A stretch of 51,211 nucleotides of DNA, taken from contig JAFGXO010000016.1 in NCBI GenBank assembly GCA_016936595.1, positions 1 through 51,211 of the forward strand. The letters run 5' to 3'. The notes below the pieces were generated by a model, which ran no database searches, was not told where the DNA came from, and saw only the letters and a program-made list of their open reading frames with translations. A program made the position numbers and the translations under genes. The stretch is from Bacteroidales bacterium. GTDB lineage: Bacteria; Bacteroidota; Bacteroidia; Bacteroidales; JAFGUD01. Every line of letters starts with the position of its first letter. Positions within the stretch are counted from its first letter, which is position 1. Below are positions 8,710-16,653 of this stretch, one piece after another.

Positions 8710-9648
8710 ATGAACCCAAGAGGATATAGAACGATTAACATGTTTTTTGTCATAAATTTATTGGGCAGAATTGTAGTTATCGAAAGCTTATTTATGTTAT
8801 TTCCTTTAATAACAAGTATATACTATGATGAAGCGATAAAATTTAAAATTTTAGCATCAGTTTTAATAACATTCTTTTCCGGATTATTAATTTTCTTCTC
8901 AACAAAAAATTTAATAAGAAAAGATTTTTCAAAAAGAGAAAGTTTTCTTCTCGTAACATTATCATGGTTAGTAATTTCCTTATTTGGTTTAATACCCTTT
9001 GTTATTACCGGTGAATTAAATTTTACCGACGCTTTTTTTGAAACTGTTTCGGGATTTACTACAACCGGAGCTTCCAATTTATTTGATATTGAGGCTATGC
9101 CTAAAAGTTTACTTTTTTGGCGTAGTGAAACACACTGGATTGGAAGAATGGATTTATTCGAGAGTTTGACCCATACTTTTGGTACTGTTGCAACAGGCGG
9201 TTTTTCAACTCGTTCGGCAAGTGTAGGAGCCTTTTCACCTTATATTCAGTATGTTATAGTTGTTTTTATGATTCTTGCCGGAATAAATTTTTCTCTTTAT
9301 CTGTACTTGATAAAAAGAAATTTTTCTAAATTTTTTAAAAACGAAGAACTTAAATTTTATATTTTAATCATAATAATTTCTACAGCATTTGTTTTTATGT
9401 TCTTGCTTATTGGAAAAGGGTTTGGTTCTATAGAAGAAACTTTCAGGCATTCAATTTTTCAAACTGTGTCGATATTAACTACAACCGGTTATGGAACAAT
9501 AGATTATTTATACTGGCCTCACGCTGCCTTAGCTGTTATTTTGTTACTTATGTTTGTAGGTGCTTCTGCCGGTTCTACAACAGGTAATATGAAAGTTATT
9601 CGTCATGTTATTTTTGTGAAAAATTTAAAAATTATTTTAAACAGATGA
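8710..9648 (+). pseudogene. trkH: TrkH-type potassium channel, N-terminal fragment with an internal loss
   Basis: Membrane subunit of a Trk/Ktr potassium uptake system, N-terminal 312 residues. Three of the family's four selectivity-filter loops are visible: SGFTTTGAS, GTVATGGFST and LTTTGYGTID. Two defects are seen. The reading frame ends at LKIILNR, where family members continue into the next ORF. In addition, the sequence jumps from LFWRSETHWIG directly to RMDLFESLTHTFG, whereas complete TrkH proteins, from my knowledge of the family, carry about 60-70 more residues here (the end of one membrane helix, a loop and the next helix). A charged Glu sits where a hydrophobic residue is usual (RSETHW). 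No trkA is adjacent. Probably inactive. Confidence 0.75.
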
Positions 9649-9986
9649 TACATCCAGACGCAGTTTCAGTAGTGCATTATAATAAAAAAGTAGTACCAAC
9701 CGAAGTTTCAAATTCTGCAATGGTTTTTATTATTGCTTATTTACTTATTGTATTTTTATCAACTATTATCGTTACATTTTTTAATGTTGATTTGGCTACA
9801 AGTTTTGGTGCCGTAGTTGCAACCTTAGGGTGCATTGGACCGGGCATTGGAGCTGTAGGTCCTGCCGGAACTTATTTTGCTTTTAGCCCGTTTTTGAAAT
9901 ATTTTTTATCGTTTTTAATGATTCTTGGGCGTTTAGAAGTTTTTACTGTGATAATACTTTTTACTCGAAGTTTTTGGAGAGGTTAA
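9645..9986 (+). pseudogene. trkH: TrkH-type potassium channel, C-terminal fragment
   Basis: A 113-residue ORF that continues the TrkH family sequence exactly where the previous ORF stops: IHPDAVSVVHYNKKVV is the usual cytoplasmic linker, then a membrane helix, then the fourth filter loop (VATLGCIGPGIG) and the last helix ending ILFTRSFWRG. It overlaps the upstream ORF by 4 nt (ATGA). One extra base at the junction (AGAATGATA instead of AGATGATA) would fuse the two parts into NRMIHPDAV, so a single-base deletion is the simplest explanation. Translational coupling through ATGA could in principle produce a split channel, but the internal loss in the first part argues for decay. Confidence 0.75.
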
Positions 9987-10001
9987 AATAACAATAAGAA
10001 T

Positions 10002-10997
10002 ATGATTGATAATTATTTAGTACAACTATTTAAAATTAAAACCCAAGATGATTTTAAAATATTAGCTTTAGAAGCTTTTAATTTACAGTATAAATACAAT
10101 AAACTTTATTCTCAATATGTTGATTATATTAAAGTTAAGCCTAGCACAGTTAAAAATTTAACAGATATTCCTTTTTTGCCAATTCAATTTTTTAAATCTC
10201 ATAAAATTTTAACAGAATTTAAAAGTCTGCTTAAAAAACAGTTTGTAGTCTTTCATAGTAGCGGAACAACCCAAATCATAAAAAGCAAGCATTATGTATA
10301 TGATACTGAAATTTATGAAAAATCTTTTATAAAAACATTCAAACAACTAATTGGCAAACCGCATGAATATGTAATATTAGCACTGCTTCCATCGTATATA
10401 CAGGCTGGCAATTCTTCTCTGGTTTATATGGTTGATAAACTTATTTCTCTGTCAAAAAATAGTTCCAGTGGTTTTTTTTTAAAAAACTACGATAAATTAT
10501 TGTATGTTTTAAAAGAATTAAAAAAACAGAACAAAAAAGTTATTTTATTTGGTGTTACCTATGCCTTACTGGAATTTTCCGAAATATTAGACGAAAAGTT
10601 TCCAAATATTAAAATTATCGAAACCGGAGGAATGAAAGGAAGAGGAGAAGAATTAACCCGAACTCAATTGCATAATGAATTGAAAAATAAATTTGGAACC
10701 CAACAAATATTTTCGGAATATGGTATGACAGAACTACTTTCGCAAGCATATTCTTTGTCAGACGAATTTTTTATTCCTGCCAAAACAATGAAAATTTTAA
10801 TAAGAGATATAAACGATCCTTTCTCGTATTTAAGTACTGGAAATACCGGAGGAATTAATATTATTGATTTATGTAATATTTATTCATGTTGTTTTATAGA
10901 AACAAAAGATCTTGGAAATAAAGCAAAAAATAAATTTCAGGTTATCGGACGTTTTGATAATAGTGATGTAAGAGGTTGTAACTTAATTACTTATTAA
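10002..10997 (+). CDS. LuxE-like acyl-protein synthetase
   Basis: A 331-residue protein of the LuxE/acyl-protein synthetase branch of the adenylate-forming (PaaK-like) superfamily; members activate a fatty acid with ATP or transfer it to an enzyme thiol. Supporting motifs are FLPIQFFKSHKI near residues 55-66, the ATP-loop-like FHSSGTT (about 83-89), IIETGGMKGRGEEL (about 207-220) and FSEYGMTELLSQAY (about 235-248). There is no luciferase or acyl-ACP gene nearby, so it is not bioluminescence. In Bacteroidota such genes often occur alone or near polysaccharide genes. It starts 15 bp after the trkH remnant. The acyl acceptor is unknown. Confidence 0.8.
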   Translation: MIDNYLVQLFKIKTQDDFKILALEAFNLQYKYNKLYSQYVDYIKVKPSTVKNLTDIPFLPIQFFKSHKILTEFKSLLKKQFVVFHSSGTTQIIKSKHYVYDTEIYEKSFIKTFKQLIGKPHEYVILALLPSYIQAGNSSLVYMVDKLISLSKNSSSGFFLKNYDKLLYVLKELKKQNKKVILFGVTYALLEFSEILDEKFPNIKIIETGGMKGRGEELTRTQLHNELKNKFGTQQIFSEYGMTELLSQAYSLSDEFFIPAKTMKILIRDINDPFSYLSTGNTGGINIIDLCNIYSCCFIETKDLGNKAKNKFQVIGRFDNSDVRGCNLITY

Positions 10998-11036
10998 AAA
11001 TATTTTAAATTTGAGATATTATATTGAAAAATAAAT

Positions 11037-11066
11037 TTGTTAAAAAAGATAAAATTTCTAATTTTG
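11037..11066 (+). promoter_or_regulatory. Candidate promoter for the first susC-susD pair
   Basis: TTG (11037-11039) and TAATTTTG (11059-11066) match the Bacteroidota -33 TTG and -7 TAnnTTTG boxes, with 19 bp between them. Start of transcription would fall near 11073, leaving a leader of about 48 nt before the susC ATG. Two further TAAATTTG boxes lie upstream (11006-11013 and 11032-11039), so alternative start points are possible. Confidence 0.5.
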
Positions 11067-11120
11067 TTTCTGGATTTTTTAACTATTAAAAATCAATTAT
11101 TAACCTATTAAATTAATTTT

Positions 11121-14100
11121 ATGAGAAAGATTATGATGCTGTTTGCACTCTTAGGATTGTTGGGATTGCAAACGTTTGCTCAAAAAACTATTACAGGAAG
11201 TGTAACAAATTCCGACGATGGCTCTACTATCCCCGGAGTTAACGTAGTAGTTAAAGGAACAACAATCGCTACTGTTACTGATGATAACGGTAAATATATG
11301 TTGTCAAATGTTCCTGATAATGCCGAAAAATTAGTTTTTTCGTATTTAGGAATGCAAACACAAGAAATAACAATTTCAGGAAATGTTGTTGATTGTGAAA
11401 TGACCGGAGATGTTGCCCTTGGCGATGTTGTAGTAACTGCACTTGGTATTTCCAGAGATCAAAAATCTCTTGGATATTCTATTCAACAAGTTGACGGTAA
11501 TGATGTAAATACCGTTAAATCCAGCAACTTTATGAATCAATTATCCGGAAAAGTATCCGGTGTTCAAATTCAAACAAACACTAACTTTGGTGGATCTACT
11601 AACATTATAGTTCGTGGTTCTTCTTCTTTAACCGGCGACAATCAAGCATTATTTGTGATTGATGGAGTTCCTGTTGACAATTCATTATTTAATGATGCGT
11701 ATCAAAAAGTTGGTGGTGCCGGTTACGATTATGGTAATTCTGGTGCAGATATTAACCCCAGTGACATCGAATCTATTACAGTGTTAAAAGGAGCTGCTGC
11801 AACTGCTCTATATGGCTCTCGTGCCGGTAATGGTGTTATCTTAATTATTACTAAAAAAGGAAGTAACTCTAAAGCTTTAGGGGTTGATATTTCTACAAAC
11901 TACACTGTTGGAATTGTTGACCAATCAACTTTCCCTCAATATCAAAATTTATACGGAGCAGGTTATGGTCCATTTTACGGACCTGACGAAGATGCATATT
12001 TTAACGAAGCCGATATTGACGGCGACGGAACTATGGATTATATTGTTCCTACTAACGAAGATGGCTCTTATGGTGCAGCTTTTGATCCTAATTTAATGGT
12101 TTATCAATGGAATGCGTTTTTTCCCGGTTTATCAACTTATGGAACAAAAACACCTTGGACTGCTGCAGAAAACGGAGCTTTATACTTCTTTAATAATTCT
12201 TCATCGCTTTCAAACAGCGTTCAGGTTTCTGGAGGAAGTGATGTAGCTACTTACAGACTTTCATATCAAAATGTTAACCAAACAGGTATTTTACCCAACA
12301 GCCATTTAAGTAAAAATAACATTAGTTTAGCAGGTACTTATAGTATCACAGATAATATCAAAGTAACTTCTTATGCTAATTTTATTAATACAGCTACGGT
12401 AGGTCGTAACTCAACAGGTTATTCAGGTAATATTATGTCTTCTTTCCGTCAGTGGTGGCAAACTAACGTTGACGTTAAACAACAACAAGAAGCATACGAA
12501 TTATTAGGTACAAATGCAACTTGGAATACTTATGGTGCAACAAATACAAATCCTGCATACTGGGATAATTTTTACTGGCAACGTTATCAAAACTACCAAT
12601 CAGATGACAGAAATCGTTTTTTAGGTTACACTCAAATAGATTGGGACGTTACAGATTTTTTGAGCTTTACTGCAAGAGCTGCTATTGATAATTATAACTT
12701 TGTTCAAGAAGAAAGAAGAGCAATTGGTTCAATTGCAACTCCTTTTGGTGTAGCTTACGATGATTTAACATCAGGATATGGCTTTAAAAACACAAATTTT
12801 TCAGAAACTAACTTTGATTTTATTGCTAATTTTAAACATGATTTTAGCGACAATTTCAACTTTAGAGGTTTAGTTGGTTCTAACATCAGAAATTCTAAAA
12901 GAAGCTTTTTATTTGCTTCTACAAATTCAGGGTTAGTTGTTCCTAATTTATACTCACTTTCAAACTCTGTTGAAGCTTTATTGCCTCCTGTAGAAACAGT
13001 AAGTGATATTTTAGTTTATGGTTATTTTGCTAACGCTTCTTTTGGTATCTCTAACATGTTATATCTTGAAGGTAGTGTTCGTGTTGATCAATCTTCTACT
13101 TTACCACTTGATAACAATACTTATTTTTACCCATCAGGTTCTGCCAGTTTCTTGTTCTCTGAACTTATAGGTGCCGATTGGTTAAGTTTAGGTAAAGTAA
13201 GATTTAATTATGCAGAGGTTGGTAATAGTGCACCTTTTGCAAGATTACAAGATGTATATTATCAAAGTTCTTCTTTTAATGGAAATGCAGTATTTTCTAA
13301 TGGTGCAACTAAATTTAATCCTGATTTAATACCTGAAAGAACTAAAAGCTTAGAAGCAGGTATTACCTTAAATTTCGGTAAAGATAGTAGAGCTGGTATA
13401 GATTTAGCTGTTTATAACAACAGTACAGTAGATCAAATTATGCCTGTTGCAATTTCTTATGCTACCGGTTATACTTATAAATATGTTAATGCCGGCGAAA
13501 TGAATAACAAAGGTGTTGAAGTAATGTTAAACTTGACTCCTATTAAAACTCCATCAGGTTTTAGATGGGACATGAATCTTAACTGGTCTAAAAACGTAAA
13601 TACAGTTGTTTCTCTTGCAGAAGGTGTTGATAACCTTGAAATTGCAAGCTTGCAAGGAGGTGTATCTATCAATGCTAGAGTAGGAGAGCCTTATGGAACT
13701 ATTCAAGGAACCGATTATGTTTACGATCCTGACGGTAATCCGGTTGTTTCAAGCACAAGTGGATATTACTTAAAAACTTCTACTTCTGATCAAATAATTG
13801 GCGATATCAATCCCGATTGGATGGCCGGTTTAAGAAACTCTTTTACTTATAAAGGTTTTAATTTCAGTTTCTTAATTGATTGGAAACAAGGTGGAGATAT
13901 CTTCTCTCTTGATTTATGGTATGGTATGGGAACAGGTTTATATCCTGAAACAGCTGAAATTAATGATTTAGGAAACAATGTTAGAGATGACATTATTGTT
14001 AATGACGACGGTTCTTACGATGCTGCAAGTGGTGGTGTAATTCTAGACGGTGTTAATATGGAAATTAGTGATGCAGGCGACACTTCTTATGTTGCTAATA

Positions 14101-14420
14101 CTACAAGAGCTTATGCAGGTTGGTATGCTAATCCTTGGGGTTGGGCACGCGCAAACAATGCACAACACGTATATGATGCCAGTTACATCAAACTACGAGA
14201 AGCTTCAATCTCATATTCTTTACCTCAATCAATGTTCACTAACTCTATTATTGGTGGAGTATCTATTGGTATTGTTGGTTCAAACTTATTCATTATCCAC
14301 AAAAATCTTCCTTATGCCGACCCTGAAACTTCTCAAGGTGCCGGTAATATTCAAGGCTGGCAAAGTGGTGTTATGCCAACTACCAGAAATATTGGTTTCA
14401 CATTAAATGTTAAATTTTAA
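11121..14420 (+). CDS. SusC/RagA-family TonB-linked outer-membrane transporter (pair 1)
   Basis: Outer-membrane TonB-dependent transporter of the SusC/RagA type, 1099 residues, the channel beneath a SusD lid. In order: a signal peptide (ending TFAQ), a carboxypeptidase-regulatory-like beta-sandwich (about 22-100, ITGSVTNSDDGSTIPGVNV), a TonB-box region (VVVTALGI), the plug domain with the SusC signature VIDGVPVDN and GAAATALYGSRAGNGV, then a 22-strand-type barrel ending in NVKF. There is no N-terminal STN domain, so no direct anti-sigma signalling is expected. A DIDGDGTMD loop near residue 300 resembles a calcium-binding loop. The paired susD starts 11 bp downstream. Confidence 0.96.
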   Translation: MRKIMMLFALLGLLGLQTFAQKTITGSVTNSDDGSTIPGVNVVVKGTTIATVTDDNGKYMLSNVPDNAEKLVFSYLGMQTQEITISGNVVDCEMTGDVALGDVVVTALGISRDQKSLGYSIQQVDGNDVNTVKSSNFMNQLSGKVSGVQIQTNTNFGGSTNIIVRGSSSLTGDNQALFVIDGVPVDNSLFNDAYQKVGGAGYDYGNSGADINPSDIESITVLKGAAATALYGSRAGNGVILIITKKGSNSKALGVDISTNYTVGIVDQSTFPQYQNLYGAGYGPFYGPDEDAYFNEADIDGDGTMDYIVPTNEDGSYGAAFDPNLMVYQWNAFFPGLSTYGTKTPWTAAENGALYFFNNSSSLSNSVQVSGGSDVATYRLSYQNVNQTGILPNSHLSKNNISLAGTYSITDNIKVTSYANFINTATVGRNSTGYSGNIMSSFRQWWQTNVDVKQQQEAYELLGTNATWNTYGATNTNPAYWDNFYWQRYQNYQSDDRNRFLGYTQIDWDVTDFLSFTARAAIDNYNFVQEERRAIGSIATPFGVAYDDLTSGYGFKNTNFSETNFDFIANFKHDFSDNFNFRGLVGSNIRNSKRSFLFASTNSGLVVPNLYSLSNSVEALLPPVETVSDILVYGYFANASFGISNMLYLEGSVRVDQSSTLPLDNNTYFYPSGSASFLFSELIGADWLSLGKVRFNYAEVGNSAPFARLQDVYYQSSSFNGNAVFSNGATKFNPDLIPERTKSLEAGITLNFGKDSRAGIDLAVYNNSTVDQIMPVAISYATGYTYKYVNAGEMNNKGVEVMLNLTPIKTPSGFRWDMNLNWSKNVNTVVSLAEGVDNLEIASLQGGVSINARVGEPYGTIQGTDYVYDPDGNPVVSSTSGYYLKTSTSDQIIGDINPDWMAGLRNSFTYKGFNFSFLIDWKQGGDIFSLDLWYGMGTGLYPETAEINDLGNNVRDDIIVNDDGSYDAASGGVILDGVNMEISDAGDTSYVANTTRAYAGWYANPWGWARANNAQHVYDASYIKLREASISYSLPQSMFTNSIIGGVSIGIVGSNLFIIHKNLPYADPETSQGAGNIQGWQSGVMPTTRNIGFTLNVKF

Positions 14421-14431
14421 AAATTATTAAA

Positions 14432-15868
14432 ATGAAGAATAAAATATTATTATTATTTATATTTGCCCTCGGTCTTATGGCTTCGTGTACTGATAATTTC
14501 GAAGAATTAAATACAGACCCGAAGCACCCTACGAGTGTACCTGCTGAGTATTTAATAACTAATGCTCAAATAGAATTATCAGACCAAATTTCAAGTACTA
14601 ATGTTAATAATAACATTTGGAAACTTGTTGCTCAATATTGGACTGAAACTACTTATACTGATGAATCAAATTGGGATATAGTTAATAGAACTATTGCTGA
14701 TTATATTTTTAGAAACAATTATCGTGTTCTTAAAGATTTAGATGATGCCAGAACTATTGTCGAAGCTGAAGAACCGGTTCTTGATGCTGATAAGGCAGTA
14801 AAACAAAATAAATTATACATTATTGATTTAATGCAAGTTTATATATATCAAAGATTGGTTGATATTTTTGGCGATATTCCTTACACTGAAGCTTTAGATT
14901 ATGAAAATTATACTCCAGTATATGATGATGCAGCAACTATTTATGCTGATTTAATTGCTCGTACTGAAGCAGCTTTTGATGGCTTTGATGTTGCCGAAAC
15001 TTCTTTTGGTGATGCTGATGTATATTATAACGGTGATGTTGCTCTTTGGAAAGAATTTGCCGGTGCTTTGTTAATTAAACTTGGTATTACTATTGCCGAT
15101 TATGATGCAGTTCTTTCAAAATCAGCTGTTAACAAAGGTGCTACAAATACCTTCACTTCTTTAAGTGCAGGTGCATATATGCCTTATGTTAGTTCTGCTC
15201 CGTATAACAATCCTTTATACGACGACTTAGTATTAAGCGGAAGAGCAGACTTTGTTGCTGCTAACACAATTGTTGACAAAATGCTTGAATTAAACGATGG
15301 TCGTATTTCTCATTATTTTGAATTGGTTGACACTATTTATGTTGGTGGAGAATATGGACATTCAAGTTCATCTGCAACAAATTCTCATCCTTGTGATGCT
15401 GTTTATCAACCTGATTTCCCAGGTATTTTATTGACTTATGACGAAGTATTATTCTATCTTGCCGAAGCTGCTGCTCGTGGTGGATACACTTTAAGTTTAT
15501 CAGCCGAAGAATATTTTAATGCTGCTGTAACCCAAAGCTTTTTATGGTGGGGTGCTTCTGCCGACGATGCTAACGATTATCTAACTGAAAATCCTTATGC
15601 TAGTTACACTAATTGGAAAGAAGCTATTGGAACTCAAGGTTGGATAGCAATGTACACTAGAGGTCTTGAAGGTTATAATTTCTTCAGACGTTTAGATTAT
15701 CCTGCTTTTAATATGCCTCCAACTCCTCCTGATGGTGTTGAAGATATTCCTACTCGTTTTACTTATCCTATCAATGAACAAACATTAAATGCTGCTAATT
15801 ACCAATCTGCATCTTCTGCAATTGGCGGTGATTTTATGACAACTAAATTGTTTTGGGATAAATTCTAA
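14432..15868 (+). CDS. SusD/RagB-family substrate-binding lipoprotein (pair 1, SusD-like_2 type)
   Basis: Surface lipoprotein that caps the SusC channel and binds the nutrient. The 478-residue protein starts with a lipoprotein signal peptide with the lipobox LMASC, giving a mature N-terminus CTDNFEELNTDP; the acidic residues soon after Cys fit surface export. FEELNTDPKHP and the following helices (YLITNAQIELSD, QRLVDIFGDIPYTEAL) fit the SusD-like_2 branch (nutrient-binding SusD/RagB), which is often linked to peptide or unknown substrates. LLTYDEVLFYLAEAAARGG is the usual C-terminal TPR-like helix. It lies 11 bp after its susC and ends the operon at a strong terminator. Confidence 0.93.
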   Translation: MKNKILLLFIFALGLMASCTDNFEELNTDPKHPTSVPAEYLITNAQIELSDQISSTNVNNNIWKLVAQYWTETTYTDESNWDIVNRTIADYIFRNNYRVLKDLDDARTIVEAEEPVLDADKAVKQNKLYIIDLMQVYIYQRLVDIFGDIPYTEALDYENYTPVYDDAATIYADLIARTEAAFDGFDVAETSFGDADVYYNGDVALWKEFAGALLIKLGITIADYDAVLSKSAVNKGATNTFTSLSAGAYMPYVSSAPYNNPLYDDLVLSGRADFVAANTIVDKMLELNDGRISHYFELVDTIYVGGEYGHSSSSATNSHPCDAVYQPDFPGILLTYDEVLFYLAEAAARGGYTLSLSAEEYFNAAVTQSFLWWGASADDANDYLTENPYASYTNWKEAIGTQGWIAMYTRGLEGYNFFRRLDYPAFNMPPTPPDGVEDIPTRFTYPINEQTLNAANYQSASSAIGGDFMTTKLFWDKF

Positions 15869-15876
15869 TAATAATT

Positions 15877-15908
15877 AAGAGGCTCCGTAAAGAGCCTCTT
15901 TTTTTTGT
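15877..15908 (+). terminator. Rho-independent terminator of Sus operon 1
   Basis: A perfect 9-bp stem AAGAGGCTC/GAGCCTCTT with loop CGTAAA, followed by TTTTTTTT. It lies 8 bp past the susD stop codon. Confidence 0.95.
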
Positions 15909-16460
15909 AATTTTATAATTTCGTTTTTTTCAGTACCCTACCTTATTATCTTTTTATCTTTTAAATATGTAATTATCTATTTTATAAGAATTTAATTGTA
16001 TTTTAATGAATTGTTGAAAAATTGATAAAAAAATGATTAATAACTTTTGAGTTTTTTTAAGGTGTTAATTGCTAAATTATTAGCTGTAAAAATGTATTCA
16101 GAAGAACTACTATTCAGTTTGTTATACTTTAAAAAAAAACTTTTTGAATTTATCAAAATATTGTAATTATGAATTTTTAGAAAACTTATAGACACTTTAT
16201 AAATTGATTCAACCCAAATTTTACAATTATTAGTCATTTTAACCATGTGGTCACCCAAGAAGACTATTAGTAACTTAAAAAAGATACATGCAAACAAGAT
16301 TCTATTTAATATAAAATAAATTTAACTTAAAAATAACATTATTTTTTTAAAAATTAAACTTATCCGGCTAAAGCAAAAAATATTTAACTTAAAAATAACA
16401 AGATTTGTTAAAAATAAAATAATCTATTTAAAAATAATACAACTAATATCTTAAAAAAGC
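15909..16460. other. Gene-free AT-rich stretch between two terminators
   Basis: About 550 bp with no convincing gene. The track's minus-strand ORF at 16037-16297 (86 codons) has no recognisable domain and the composition of chance AT-rich sequence. The stretch begins after the terminator of Sus operon 1 and ends at a second plus-strand terminator with no gene between them, so it may encode a small RNA, hold the remains of a lost gene, or serve as an upstream regulatory region for Sus operon 2. A 19-bp direct repeat lies in its last 150 bp. Confidence 0.5.
16320..16400 (+). repeat. Two copies of a 19-bp direct repeat upstream of Sus operon 2
   Basis: ATTTAACTTAAAAATAACA occurs at 16320-16338 and exactly again at 16382-16400, with starts 62 bp apart (about six helix turns). 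A degenerate third copy (CTATTTAAAAATAATAC) follows near 16424. The copies are AT-rich and could be operator sites or simply low-complexity duplication. Confidence 0.6.
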
Positions 16461-16488
16461 CTCTTCAATTTAATGAAGAGTTTTTTTT
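16461..16488 (+). terminator. Orphan Rho-independent terminator upstream of susC 2
   Basis: Stem CTCTTCA/TGAAGAG with loop ATTTAA, followed by eight T. The six A upstream would also supply a T tract on the minus strand, so it may work in both directions. No gene ends here. Confidence 0.75.
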
Positions 16489-16570
16489 GTTCTAATTATT
16501 TGGCAAATGTTTGATTTTAAGAACTTTCAAAAAATTTAACATTTATATGTTTTAAAAAACTTCTTCTTTT

Positions 16571-16602
16571 TTGTTTTGTTAAGTTAATTTTTTTTAAATT
16601 TG
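16571..16602 (+). promoter_or_regulatory. Candidate promoter for Sus operon 2
   Basis: TTG at 16571-16573 and TAAATTTG at 16595-16602 match the Bacteroidota -33 and -7 boxes with a 21-bp spacer; a second TTG at 16576-16578 gives a 16-bp spacer. Transcription would start near 16610, about 45 nt before the susC ATG. Confidence 0.5.
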
Positions 16603-16653
16603 TAAACTTAAAAAAATATTTAATAATAATAGAAATTCTAAAAACAATAATTT

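Noticed and set aside
10002-10997. Bioluminescence (lux) genes
   Set aside because: Only a LuxE-like enzyme is present; there is no luciferase, reductase or transferase gene around it.
16037-16297. Minus-strand ORF of 86 codons in the gap between the Sus operons, with a stretch (WVESIYKVSISFLK) faintly like a four-helix-bundle IVS protein
   Set aside because: Too short and low in complexity, no full motif match, and it is in AT-rich sequence where such ORFs arise by chance.
16320-16400. Direct repeats as a possible CRISPR array
   Set aside because: Only two exact copies, 19 bp and AT-rich, with no cas genes nearby.
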